Assembly (NCBI GenBank): GCA_963691705.1
Contig: OY829540.1
Coordinates: 6,152,001-6,216,000 of the forward strand
DNA length: 64,000 bases
Origin: Viola odorata
Taxonomy: Eukaryota > Streptophyta > Magnoliopsida > Malpighiales > Violaceae
Direction of reading: 5' to 3'
Below the pieces are notes generated by a model, which saw nothing but the letters and a program-made list of their open reading frames with translations, ran no database searches and was not told the origin of the DNA. Shown in pieces: positions 35,586 through 47,196 of this stretch. How positions within the stretch are numbered: the first letter of the stretch is position 1; each line of letters opens with the position of its first letter. A program made the position numbers and the translations under genes.

Positions 35586-35756
35586 TCTTTCTTTTTCTTT
35601 TTGATTTTTTTTTTGACTCTATATAAACGAAAATACAACTAGATGGATGAAGGGTGATTTAGCTCCGGACTAGAGTAAATCGACTCAAGAATGTATCGAA
35701 ATAAAAGAAAGCAATTAAAATTACCACGCTTGAACAGCCTTCGCTCCGCTACCAAC

Positions 35757-36677
35757 TGATACGATCCTTGCTAGGCTTGGATCAATGCTCCTATTGCGAT
35801 CGTTGTTCAAGGATGGACTTCGTGCGGAAATACTTTAATTTGAACCCAAACGTGCGCTGACCCTGCTACGTCGTGATGACTAGCCAACCCAGCTACGCGA
35901 ATGAGGATCTTGATCGAACTCCTAACCCTCTAACCAGCAATTGGTTAGCAACCTAGGCAATCGAACAATGGGGTGAACTTTTGATTTACTTGAGTGGTTC
36001 TTCGAGCGTTCGGACTCAAAGGATTCAAGGTTCTACGAGACTTAAATTTAACTCAGGAATTTGGCAAAAAAAGTCTGATTTTATTAAGCCAAGCGGCTGC
36101 CTTAAATAGGCACAAGAAATACATATCCTACGAGAACTAGAACTTCTATCTATACAAGAATTCGACTTGAACAAAAGCTAAAATAATTAATTAAATTAAT
36201 TATAATACTAGTACTAAGAGTATTAGTAGACCCAAGCAATCCTACGCACGGTAGAATTGCGCAATGCGCGTCCTTCCTCAAGTCGAAGTCCTTGGTGCGC
36301 TAGGACTTGCGCATGCGTTGACCCGCTCGGCCATTCTCCCAAACGCGTTGGGCGTTTGACTTGAAACTCCAGTAGCCTCTTCTAGACCCTTGAAGCTATC
36401 TTGTAACTTGGATGGAGCTCGGCAAATATTCCCCAAGTTTGACTTGGCTCCGTCGTCCGTTTCGTGGGCGCTAGCGTGCGCACTGGGTGCGACCAGTAGC
36501 GTCACTAAGCGCGGCGTGTGCTCGCGTAGTACGGACTCCTCCAGCGTAGCCTCGCGCTGAATCTCATTATATAGGAACAAAGAAAGCTGGCTGGCCAGGT
36601 GCGTCATCGGGTCACGGGGCGGCAAGGGCACGCGTGAAAGTATGGCATGCGTGCGATGCGTACTAGGGTTCGCATCA
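35757..36677 (-). repeat. 5' LTR of the chromovirus
   Basis: Same length as the other LTR. Immediately inside is GTTGGTAGCGGAGCGAAGG on the minus strand, the presumed primer-binding region. It carries the same open frame as the 3' LTR, out of context here (36,278-36,778). Confidence 0.9.
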
Positions 36678-36682
36678 GTGGA

Positions 36683-37906
36683 GAAGAGGGAGAGTAAGGA
36701 AGTGAAATGAGGAGGTGGCGAAACCAACTCAAACCTGGAACGCTCCCTTGGCAGGAAAGAATCGAGATGGTGAGACAATGTTGCTGAGGGCGAAATCTAG
36801 ACTAGATTCTTCTTCGAGAGGGGGATTTTTTGCTTTCTTCACTCGGGACCGAGGCTCGGGACCTTGAATGGATGCTGGCTGCTGATTTTCCTCTTCTTCT
36901 TTTTCATGATTTGGACTTGCTCTCTTCTCTCTCTCTTTTATTATTTTTCTATTTTTCTATTTTTTTTGAATTGAGAGAGAGAGATCTGGATTGTTTAAGG
37001 ATTGAGACCTTGTCCTTCGGGGGCTGGATATTCTGATTCTACTTCCCCACACTTGTGTTTTGCTGTGGATGGGAAGTGATTTTTCTTTCTGTTCTGCCCT
37101 TGATTTTAGCTTCGAGGTCTTGAATTTGTGCCAGCATTCGAGGTCTTGAATTTGGGGGATCCCCACACTTTGCTTTTGCTGCTTCATTTGTCTAGTCTAG
37201 CCCTCTATAGTGCTCTCATCAACACTGCTCACCTGCCAAGAGAAAGATAAAAGAAAATTCAAATGGTTAGAATGGAGGAAAAAGAGGGGTATCGGGGTCA
37301 AGATAGAAGAAACAGAACAAAAAAAATGAGAGAACAATTTGATGCGAAGACTTAATCTTATTGCCGCTTTCCTATGTCTAATCGTGTCCACACCCATGGA
37401 TATCATGCAAACCCGGCTAGTACTTAGTCATGCATTCACTCAAACAATAATCATAGGCATGAAGGTTCAAATGCTTACAATGTGTTGTTTCTTGACTACT
37501 GGTGTCTAGGTCTTGAAGCAGATATAAGGTGCAGCAGGCAAAGAATGAAATATTCGGGACCTTGAATACAGACAACGTTTTCATTCTATGTGCACAATTC
37601 AGGTGTGTATCCATCATTGGGGGTTTTCAAAAATTGGCAGCAAAATAAAAATCCGAAAGTTTAAAAACTAGAAGATTCATGCATAAACTTAGGAAAAATA
37701 AACTAGGAAATAAATAAAACATGCATAATACGAAAAATACTAGCAGTTCAAACTCCTCCCCACACTTAGGCATCGCATTGTCCTCAATGCGAGAAGGAGA
37801 CAAAAAGATAGCAGTTTATAAACTAAAGCATAAAGGGGAATTGTTCAACATGAGATAAAAGATAAGCCCACGCAGGGGTAAAGGGTGAAATTGTTCGGGG
37901 CCTTGA
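36683..37906 (-). other. Athila-like 3' noncoding region
   Basis: Noncoding DNA between the nested chromovirus and the third ORF. It contains further TTCGGGACCTTGAA-type motifs, a CT-rich stretch at 36,915-36,965 and polypurine runs. The same region continues on the other side of the insertion at 27,859-28,320. No gene is supported. Confidence 0.7.
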
Positions 37907-39834
37907 TCAGGAAGGGGGAAGGTTGCGTCTTGCGACTTCCTGGTAAAGGGCTTGCAACTCGGCTAGGATGGAACGGTTGGTTCGAAGGAGGGCACTCAGT
38001 AGTCTGTTGGTAGTCTCGGTGGTTGGGACTTCTTCGGGGTCCCGAAGATCTGGAGTCTGTGCAGGAGCAGCGGAAGTGGCAGCGCGGGCTGAGGTAGCTA
38101 GAGTATCGGGGGCACGAGGTTGAGCATCGGGGGCACGAGGTTGAGCATCGGGGACAGGAGAGCGACCCAAGGGGGCATTTGCGATGTTATGGACGGAAGT
38201 GGCGATCCAGTAGCCGAGGTTAACTCGCTTCTTGTGATGCATCGCCCAAAGGAAGAACAGCTCCGACTGAGCTAGCTGGCCGGAGGTCCCGAATTTTTCG
38301 AAGAAGGCTATGGACAGGAAACGCTGCAGGATCCGGAGGGCGGGGTCCCGAATGTCATGGGCCTTAGTATTGCGAGAGTCGAACTTAGCGTTTGGGTTCC
38401 CTGTGAGCTCTCGAAGTGCCTTGTTGTTGTCAAAATCCGCTGGAATGGTGGTCAGGGCCTTTTGGTATTCGTTCCCTTGCACTTGATCACGATGGACGAA
38501 ACTAAGGTATACATTAAAGTCATCCAAGGACATGGGGTGCCACTTGCTAGCTAGCCTAAAGTTTATACATTCCTTTGCAGCGAGATCGGGACCCTGTTTA
38601 CCTTTGGGCTTGAACAACTCAGGTTTATACCAAAAACTAGCAAAGAATTCTAAAGTGAGTTCCATGTAGACTGGCTGGTCCTTCAAAAATAATTTCTCCC
38701 AACCTATCCCCTCAAACAGCTCTCGGATTCGGGACCCAACACCCATCTTATCATAAAATTCCAGATCTAGTCTAGGACATTAGGCTACCCCCTTGTTGTT
38801 CATCAGACTGACCTTATCAATGGATGGTTTATCATTAAATTTAAACAATTCATTGAAAGTGTCGAGATCAGCTGTTACCCGTTGGTGGCTTCGGGGTCCC
38901 GAAGCGGAAGCAGGAGATGGGGTCTCGAAGGATTCCTCGTCCTCAGCTTTCTGTGCTTTTTGGGGGGTCTCCTCATCTTTTTCTTTGCCCTTGGTTGCAG
39001 CCGGAAGTTTTCGTTTCTTGGAGGTTGGGGTCTTGACCGCTGAGGCCTTAGGTGGTGCCTTCGCCGCTCTGGTCGGCGTTTTAGAAGCTGATTTGGCTGG
39101 GGGCCTTGCCCTTTTTCTTCTTTGGGCTAGGGCTGGATCGCGTTGGTGGGACAACCTCGACCACTTCCTCTTCGACTTCCACGCCTGGCTCTTCGGGCCC
39201 TTGAGCGTATTGCTCGGGACCTTGAGCCTCTTGCTCAGCAGGTTCATCTCTTGGTTTCCCTTCATCTCCACCCTCAGCAACCGCGGGAACCTCCTCTGCT
39301 TTTGACTGGATATCTGAGTCCCAGGGGAACTGCTCTTCATTTTCCTTCTCAACCCTCCTAGCTTCGCGGAGGCTGGAGCTGGTCTCGCTGCCGGCGGCCT
39401 TGTCATCGTCGGATTCTGGCTCAGATTCTCCCCCTCGAGGCCCGTAAGCAAGCGGCGTGACCCTCGTTGATGGGTGTTTATGGGGGATGCTCCTCTGCTT
39501 GCTGCCCCGCCGGAGACCGGGTTGTTTTCTTTTTCTTGCTGCCGGCGGTAGTGGTCGAAGGGATGCAGGTCACTTTCCCGGATCTAGTCATTGGAGGTTT
39601 TGGTGGGAGGGAGCCGAAGATGCTGAGGTCATCGAGGTCGAGGGTGTCTTCGAATGATTCCGACCCGAATAGGTCGAAGGTGGTTGGTGATGGCGGGGGA
39701 GACGGAAGGTGAACAAGGCAGTGGCGTGGTGGTGGTTGATCGGTTGTGGGGTTTGGGGGCTGAGAGGTTGTAGAGTGAGGAGTGGAGGTTTGAGAGGTAG
39801 TGGGTTTGTTTAGATTGAGGTTGGTTTTTGCCAT
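37907..39834 (-). pseudogene. Athila-type third ORF (envelope-like region), broken
   Basis: Three frames follow pol. 39,834-39,478 is Pro/Thr/Ser-rich. 39,451-38,780 is Lys/Pro-rich and basic. 38,746-37,907 contains a globular part (LTLEFFASFWYKPELF, RLASKWHPMSLDDFNVYL, FFLWAMHHKKRVNLGYWI) and a short tandem repeat encoding DAQPRAP. This third ORF is typical of Athila and is often called envelope-like, although an envelope function has not been shown from sequence here. Stops and frame changes separate the pieces. Confidence 0.65.
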
Positions 39835-40388
39835 GGTGGGGAAGAAAGAAATGGGATTAAATATTTTGAAAAAATAGAATATGTGTTTGATTTGATGGAA
39901 GTGGATAGGAGAGAGGGTTTTGGTGAGGGTTTTTGGTTGGGTAACGGACGGTTAGGTGGCGTGGGGTAGTGGGATTGGGGATATGGAAAGATGGAGAGAG
40001 AAGGGGATTTGATCTTCCTCGGGCTGCATCTGACACATGGTGCGCTAGGAGGGGTCGCGTAGTCCCAAGGACAGCGTGCGCCTGCACCTGCACGGGAAAC
40101 GGAAAAAAGTGAGATGCCTTTTTGAATTTTTTAAACAAAAAGTAAGAGGGGGGGACAAAAAGAATTAATGGGGATTAATAAAGAAGGGAACAAGAGCATT
40201 AAATTAGGGAGGAAAGGAGACAAAGATAATTAAAACTATATAGGTACCATAAAAAGTGTGCAAAAAGAATTTGAAAAACTAAGTTTGACTTCGGATTTGA
40301 AAAACCAAGAAAATTAAGAGAGAAGGGAGGGAAAGAGTTAGAAATCCGTGGGCTTTCCCCACACTTGGCCTTGGTTTAACATCTAGGC

Positions 40389-42297
40389 CTAGACGGTGCC
40401 TCTGGATTCTAGGTCCCGAACCCTCACTTCTTCGGCGGTCGAGGGCTTGAATCCTTCATAGAAGGGTTTCAGCCTATGACTGTTCACCTTGAATGGCTCG
40501 CCATTGTCCAGATTCTGAATTTCGATAGCCCCATGGTTGAACACAGCAATGGCTTTGTACGGTCCCATCCACTTGAATTTTAGCTTCCCCGAAAAGATTC
40601 GTAAGCGGGAGTTGTACAGTAGAACCTTTTGCTCAACAGTGAAGGTCTTGACTATGAGGTACTTGTCGTGTTGGGCTTTGGTCTTGCCCTTGTAAATCAT
40701 CGAGTTCTCATAAGCATCCCCTCGAAGCTCTTCAAGCTCTTGAATCTGTAGGCAACGGTCCTTGCCGGCTAGGTTCAAGTCCATGTTGACCTTCTTGATG
40801 GCCCAGAACGCTTTGTGCTTAATCTCGACTGGGAGGTGACATGGCTTGCCATAGACCAACCGATACGGTGACATGGCTTGAATGCAGTGCGGTATGCCCA
40901 TAGCGCATCTCCCAGTTTGAGACTCCAATCCTTCCTTGATTGATTGACGGTTTTCTCTAGAATAGCTTTAATCTCCTGATTCGAGACCTCGACCTGCCCA
41001 TTGGTTTGGGGGTGATAAGCCGTAGATACTCTATGGGTCACCCCATACTTGTTGAGTAATGAGGAGACCGTTCGATTGCAGAAGTGGGTCCTCCGATCGC
41101 TGATGAGAGCTCGAGGGGTCCCGAATCGGTTGAAAACGTGGGTCCGAAGGAAATCAGCTACTACCCTTGAATCGTCCGTCTTGGTGGCTTTGGCTTCAAT
41201 CCACTTGGAAACATAATCCACTGCAAGTAGGATGTATGTGTTCCCGAATGAATTTGGGAAAGGGCCCATGAAGTCGATGCCCCAAATATAGTCGATGCCC
41301 CGAATATTCGAGGGGTAAGGCAAGGTCTCGATAGCTTGGATTTTAGCTTTGTCCACTTCGATGCCCTTCCAGGACACGATGTGGCCTAAGATAAGCCCTT
41401 GGTCTACCATGAAATGACATTTCTCAAAATTAAGAACAAGGTTAATGTCCACACATCTTTGCAAAATTTTCTTTAAATTTGAGAGGCATTCAGAAAAGGA
41501 GTTACCATAGACTGTGAAGTCGTCCATAAATACCTCGATGCACTCCTCTACAAATTCTGAAAAGATGCTGACCATGCACCTCTGAAATGTGGCCGGGGAA
41601 TTGCACAACCCAAAGGGCATGCGTCTGTAGGCAAAGGTCCCGAATGGGCACGTGAAAGTGGTCTTTTCCTGGTCTTCGAGGGCGACTGAAATTTGGTGGA
41701 AGCCCGAATACCCATCCAAGCAGCAATAATGCGTCTTGCCCGCAAGGCGCTCTAGGATTTAATCAATAAAGGGCAGTGGGAAGTGATCTTTTCGGGTTGC
41801 CTCATTCAAGCGTCGGTAGTCGATGCATACACGCCAACTATTCTGGATTCGGGAGGGGATTGGCAGACCCTCTGGACCTAGAATGATGGTGATTCCTGTT
41901 TTCTTCGGGACCACCTGAACAGGGCTGACCCATAGGGAATTAGAGATGGGATAGATAACCCCGGCATCAAGCAGTTTCAGGACCTCTTTCTTGACCACCT
42001 CCATCATGGGGGGTTTAATCGCCTTTGAGGCTATCGGATTGTCTTGCTATCTTCTTCGAGATGTATGCGGTGAATGCACAAGGACGGTGACAGGCCCTTG
42101 ATGTCTACAATCGTCCGGCCGATGGCCTTTTTAAAACTCTTGAGGAGGCTCACTAATTCAAGCTCTTGACCCTCTTCCAATTTGCTGGAGATTATGACCG
42201 GAAGGGATTCTTTCTCCCCGAGGTAGGCATACTTCAAATGTGACGGCAGTGCCTTAAGTTCAAGGTCTGGAGCTTGTACCAGAAAGGGGTGAGTCAC
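40389..42297 (-). pseudogene. Athila-like RT fused to integrase core by internal deletion
   Basis: RT is present in pieces: WRVCIDYRRLNEATRKDHFP (41,759-42,007), then, after an in-frame stop, [24 protein letters not shown] and the catalytic VFMDDF (40,775-41,719). Just after the thumb ([16 protein letters not shown]) the frame jumps directly to the integrase core ([33 protein letters not shown]). RNase H and the integrase zinc finger are absent. A frameshift near 40,870 separates the integrase C-terminal part ([20 protein letters not shown]), which ends at 40,389. It is inactive. Confidence 0.85.
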
Positions 42298-42404
42298 TCA
42301 TGACCTGCGCATTCGGGAACCTCACTCGGGGGCTCGACTGCTAGGATAGCATTTTCTTCGAGAGCAGCTGCGACTGAGCATAGTTCAGTGGGAACTGCAA
42401 TGGA

Positions 42405-43710
42405 TTATGTCATCTCCTTCAAGGATTCGGGGGTGAGACTTCGGTCGAGAATCAGCTTCAAGGGCTCGATAGAATTCAGATCAGCAATGTTCTCCACAAA
42501 GGGGTCTATCACGTCAATAAAATTGACACTCGAAAATTCGGAGGGGTATTTCATGGAATCCAGCATGTTGAAGCGGATGATTTCCACATCGAATTCGAGG
42601 GAGATGGAGGCTTCATAGCAGTCAATTTTCGCACGGGCAATGGCCAAGAATGGGCACCCCAAAAGTACATCCAAAGATTTGGTGTTTGTTGGGTTCTCCA
42701 TCGAAAGAACATAGAAATCCGCTGGAAATAGGAATTCATCTACTTGGACAAGGACATCCGTGATTATGCCTTTGGGATATACAACTAAGCGGTCTACAAG
42801 TTGGATGACAAGTGTCGTTTCCTTCAAGGGCCCGAGTCCAAGGTTGTCGTAAATGGTCAAGGGCATAACATTAATTCCAGCTCCCAAATCACACATCGCC
42901 TTCCCAATATCGATGGTGTCAATTCTGCAAGGGACCGTGAACATGCCTTGATCTTTGCACTTAGGCAGAATTTTGCGCTGGATATGGGCGGACAAGTTAG
43001 CTCTCACACTTATCCGATTCACCTCAGTGAATTTGTTCTTGTTGGTGCAAAGTTGTTTTAAGAACTTTGCATATCGAGGCATGTTTTTGATGGCCTTAAG
43101 GAGGGGAATATTGATGATGAACTTGCTGAACATATCGAAGATGTCCCGGTCTTCTTCTTCTTGTCCAACCGCTGAGGGAACGGGGGCTTGAGTACTTTGT
43201 TAATGAATTCTTGGGAGAATTCTTCTTCAACGGGTTGTTTCTTCTTACATCGAGACTTCTTGCTGGAGAAGAAGTGGTCAAGAGTTGCGTCGTTGAATCG
43301 AGACTTCTTGGGTTGTTAAGTAGGCGCAGTGGGCTTTTCGGGAGGCGGCGGTACATTGTGGTCACATTCGGGACCTTGAAAACATCATCAGCTTCGGGGC
43401 CTTGATTTTCCTTTGCAGAGTCGGGGTCTGGATGGGCGCGAGAAGGTATCTCTAGTCCACTTCGGAGGTTCATGGCACATGCCTCATGCTTCGGGTTGGG
43501 TTCCGTCTGCCCTGGAAATCTTCCTCCATTTTTCACCTCTTTCATCTCTGCCATGAGAGTACGAATTTGTTTTTCCAGCTCCGCAATTCTTTTCTTATCA
43601 GGGGAGGGTTCCTCATTCGGGGGCACTGGTATGGTGAAGTTCTGGTCCGGGGGTGGCTGCCTCTGGTATTGATAATTCTGAAAATTGGGTTTAGGCTTGA
43701 AATTCTGCAT
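42405..43710 (-). pseudogene. Athila-like gag C-terminus and protease, frameshifted
   Basis: From 43,710 a proline-rich gag tail (FKPKPNFQNYQYQRQPPP) runs into a coiled-coil-like stretch (KKRIAELEKQIRTLMAEMKE). The frame is lost near 43,110. The protease region at 42,405-43,133 shows the aspartic-protease context MCDLGAGINVMPLTIY, the Athila DLGA version, and then LLGCPFLAIA, matching the LLGRPFL-type flap end. Another break follows at 42,405. Confidence 0.78.
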
Positions 43711-44871
43711 GTTGAAAGGAGGGGGGTGATTTCCGTATGGATTTTATCCATATTGATGGCTAGGTCCGGCCTGCTAGTTGTTGTTCCACCCATAGTTAGG
43801 TTGTTTCCAGCCTTGATTGTGATTTTGACCATACGGGACATTAAATCCTCCTGCAGCATTGACGGGTATCTCTTCAGGAATAAATGGGCAAGCATCAGTG
43901 GGATGGTCTGAAAGCTGGCAGATTTGGCAGGCCTTGACCTGGACTGGGTGTCCCGAAGCCATATTCTGTAACATACCCGTGATGGCTGCTAATTGATTCT
44001 CCATAGCGGCTGAACGGGCGTCTTGAACGCTAGTGGAATTATTGAGTTGGAGGTTGTTCTTGGCCATGAGCTCAATGGTGTCCTTGGCGGTAGCAGGAGT
44101 AAGTCTGGTAATGGAACCATTAGCAGCAGCGTTTAGCAAGGCCTTTTCTCGACCCTTGAGTCCTTCACAAAATTATTGTATGAGGGCATGTTCGGATAGA
44201 TTATGCGAGGGGCATAGGGCTTGCATTTTCTTAAACCGCTCATAATATTGCTCAAGATCTTCTGTGTCTTTTTGAAGGATGGGCACGAGCTGCTTTCGGG
44301 TCACCATAGCGATGGACACCGGGTAGTATTTGTCCGTAAAGACTTTGGACATTTCAGCCCATGAGTTGATTGATTGTGGCCGCAAGTCATAAAACCAGTC
44401 AAGAGCATCGTCCTTGAGGGACCACATAAAGGCACGTAGTTTGGCATGCTCAACAGTAACGTTGTGGGGCTTCATAGCATCACAAATGGAATGTAACTGC
44501 TGGAGGTGATGGTGGGGATTCTCTTTAGCCAGCCCTCGATAGAGGGGTAGGTGGTGCATGGTTGCGGATTTGAGTTCCCAGTCATTCGGGACCACCAGCC
44601 AAACGATACATTCCATGTTGATGGTCTGGATCACTGGGGGGATCGGTGGAATATCATCCCCTTCGGGGCCATGATTATCCATGTTGGGTTCTTCTGGATG
44701 GGCAGGAGGCAAGTCTTCGGGGTCTGGATTGTCGTCGAGAGCAAAAAGACGTTCGAGGTCCCGAACACAAGGATTGGAATTCGATCCTTGGGCTAGTAGT
44801 CGAAGGCCTCTTTCTGTCCTTCCTAACTCGTGATCAAGGGGTAGTACATCGGGTGCGGATCTCCTGGTCAT
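43711..44871 (-). pseudogene. Athila-like gag, interrupted by stops
   Basis: The frame starts at 44,871 (MTRRSAPDVLPLD). The retrotransposon gag domain (LKDDALDWFYDLRPQSINSW ... YYERFKKM) spans about residues 110-225. An in-frame TAA follows at about 44,173. The same frame continues from FCEGLKGREKALLNAA to a zinc-knuckle-like CQICQLSDHPTDACP, then meets more stops near 43,750-43,775. The motif-derived VRDLERLF is encoded where a TTCGGGACCT-type repeat crosses the ORF. Confidence 0.8.
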
Positions 44872-44905
44872 ACAAACAAGAAAAATAAATCAGTCTTGAA
44901 ACAAT

Positions 44906-44922
44906 CCCCGGCAACGGCGCCA
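44906..44922 (-). promoter_or_regulatory. Primer-binding site of the Athila-like element
   Basis: On the minus strand TGGCGCCGTTGCCGGGG lies three bases after the 5' LTR end. This is the usual Athila/Tat-type primer-binding sequence, complementary to a tRNA 3' end (tRNA-Asp in described Athila elements). Confidence 0.85.
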
Positions 44923-44925
44923 ATT

Positions 44926-46606
44926 TGATCGTCACTTAAATACAATTTATAATGCCTGAAAATATGTGCACAATTGATAATGTGTACAGTGGTAGTCAGG
45001 GTCGAACACAGGGATTGAGAGAGACTGATTCAAGGTCTTGAATGAAATCACAGGACAAAAACACAAAAAGTAACAAACATGGGGGGTTTTACTTGACTAA
45101 ACAAGTCAGCCAAGAGAGTTTGGGAGCTAACAATTTCTAACTAAGAAAGCAGTATTCGGGACCTTGAGCTGTCAATTCGGGGTCCCGAAGGAGAAAATAT
45201 AACAAATCAGTTAACAAGTCAAGATAATAAAACAGAGAGTGAAATAAACACGATAAATCAGATAAAGAAGGATCTTAGCAAAAGGCATTCTTGGGTTGCA
45301 TTCGGGGGCCCGATTGTCATCAGCATAGAAATATTCTACTCAAGCATGCATATAAATGACATAGGGACCAGATTCCTCGGATATCCCCTACTTTTCTCTT
45401 AAGCGAAACTACCCCCCGTTTCCACATATGAGGTAGTCTTGACAGCCTGCCATCCCTCCAAGCACGAATACGGAAGGGTCATATTCAGACTGCCCATGAA
45501 GATAAGAAAAGACAGATCTAGAGCTAAAAGTCCCTCAGTTTGTCAGGCTCGTGACCTCGCCCTAATTAACTACTTATCCTAGCTAGTCGAGACCACTTCA
45601 GCGCAACAGATAGATGTCTACTTGTTCCATGCAACTTTCCTTCCGTATTTATCACATGGATGACAGCATTTACTCATAGAAATTATCAGTTGATCATGCC
45701 TCTAATTACCACAAGCAAAAGTGTAATTAAAATGATAAGCAATTAAATATGACAGCAAGAATATATTAAGCATGTTTAGGCCTCGAATCTGCCCCTGCAA
45801 CCCTTGAATAACCTTTGCTAAGAATTAAAGATTTAGCTACTCATGCTTGAAAATAAATAAATAAAAATTGAAGAGAGCATAATAAGTAAATAAAATAGAT
45901 TAAGGGAAGAAGACTTTGTTACTAAAACGTTTTGAAGCCCGGCGACAAGGAGGAAGGAAGCTAACAAGAACTAGAGAGATAAACTAGAGAGAAGTCTAAG
46001 AAAAACTAATTCTAATGATTCTGAAAATTATATTATGTGATAAGAGATGTCCTAAACTACTCCTTGGATGCTCCTTATAAGCTAGAGCTCCAAGCACAAA
46101 ATATCTTCAGCCTAAACTAGGGACAAAATGCATTTAAAGAAAGCCTATTATAATGGATCCATGCTCCCTAAAGCATAAAGCTGAAAAGCACAAAGCTGGA
46201 GGTCAAGGTCTGATTTGCCCAGCTTTGGCAGATCTGAACTGGGCTCAAGGTCTGGAATGGTCAGACGGTAAGTATTTTGTGATCAGTGCAGAATGGTCAG
46301 AACAGTGTCAGGGGGATCACATGGGAGCTTTGGCAAGAGGACACGTGGAAATGTCGTTCTTTGCCCTTCGGGGGCCCAAATGGAGAATCCGATTCGGGAC
46401 CTTGAATGCTATTCTGGAGTCGGGACCTCAACTTTGGTCTTGAAGCTCGAATTCGCCCAAAATGCTCCAAAAACACATGTTTTTGTATAAACTCCCCTTT
46501 TAGGCCTAGATCTGCAATAGTAATGAAAACAAGGATAAATTAGCAGAATCATGCCTTAAATTGACGAGAAAATGGAGAGAAAATCGTGCATAAAAATATG
46601 CTATCA
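44926..46606 (-). repeat. 5' LTR of the Athila-like element
   Basis: 1,681 bases and collinear with 26,193-27,858. Small differences include a deletion in the GCAGCTACTACTAGATAG region and an extra stretch near 46,545-46,560. Confidence 0.92.
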
Positions 46607-46611
46607 ATGTC

Positions 46612-47196
46612 TAATAGATGAGACGGGTGTTTTGAGAGTTCCGTGAATGCATGTTGTTCTTGAAACTGCTTCTACCCTAGTATCTCTCACTTGGACCTCT
46701 TTCATTTCTAGTCATTTCCCTTCACTGGGCCGACTCCTTTTCAAGTAGAATTTGAAAATGGGTTGCTGCATCTATGCTTGGTTTTTTTTACTTCAATTTT
46801 TTATTAGGCATATTTTGGAGTACGGACAACAAATTTTCATGCTTTAATTCAAATTAGGAGGAGAATGAAAGAGTTGCAGCATCAAGACCTATGCACAAAT
46901 CTTCAAAGCAATCCCATGATTTGTGGTTTTTATGCTGAATATTGTGATGACATTTATATTAAGGAATATTGTTTATGCATATTTGTTTAGTTAGAAATAA
47001 ATTTATCATGCATGTTCTTGCATTTTTTCATTGTTTTGATCATTGAGGCAAATGGTTTGGAAGTGATTTAATTTGGAACGTACAAAAGTGATTTATGTGA
47101 TATCACTTTGGCAAATTTTTCGGAATATTAATTAGAAGTTTTCGGAAGTCAAATTGGATGAAACCTTTTTTTGGACTATTTTTCTGACTATTTTTA
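46612..47196. other. Noncoding DNA interrupted by the Athila-like insertion (right part)
   Basis: AT-rich sequence that continues 25,251-26,192. No domain, splice pattern or RNA gene is supported. Confidence 0.45.

Larger units (their letters stand above)
28326..36677 (-). mobile_element. Ty3/Gypsy chromovirus (CRM- or Tekay-like), defective
   Basis: Two 921-base LTRs (28,326-29,246 and 35,757-36,677) are flanked by GTGGA at 28,321-28,325 and 36,678-36,682. By eye they differ at about 35-40 positions (about 4%). Read on the minus strand the order is gag, protease, RT, RNase H, integrase, with the pol frame ending inside the 3' LTR. The integrase tail (SRTNPFEEGG) and the overlap into the LTR recall CRM-type elements. 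At least three in-frame stops, frame changes in gag and a 1.5-kb insertion make it inactive. Confidence 0.88.
26193..46606 (-). mobile_element. Athila-like Ty3/Gypsy retrotransposon, defective, with nested element
   Basis: Two LTRs (26,193-27,858 and 44,926-46,606) are flanked by the 5-base duplication ATGTC (26,188-26,192 and 46,607-46,611). Read on the minus strand, the order is 5' LTR, PBS, gag, protease, RT, integrase, a third envelope-like ORF, a long noncoding region and the 3' LTR. This layout and the PBS fit Athila. All coding regions are broken by stops, frameshifts or deletion. A chromovirus is inserted in the 3' noncoding region at 28,326-36,677. Removing it leaves about 12 kb. Confidence 0.9.

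Noticed and set aside
36278..36778. Minus-strand frame of 166 codons
   Set aside because: It is the LTR copy of the chromovirus pol tail, out of context in the 5' LTR, not a gene.
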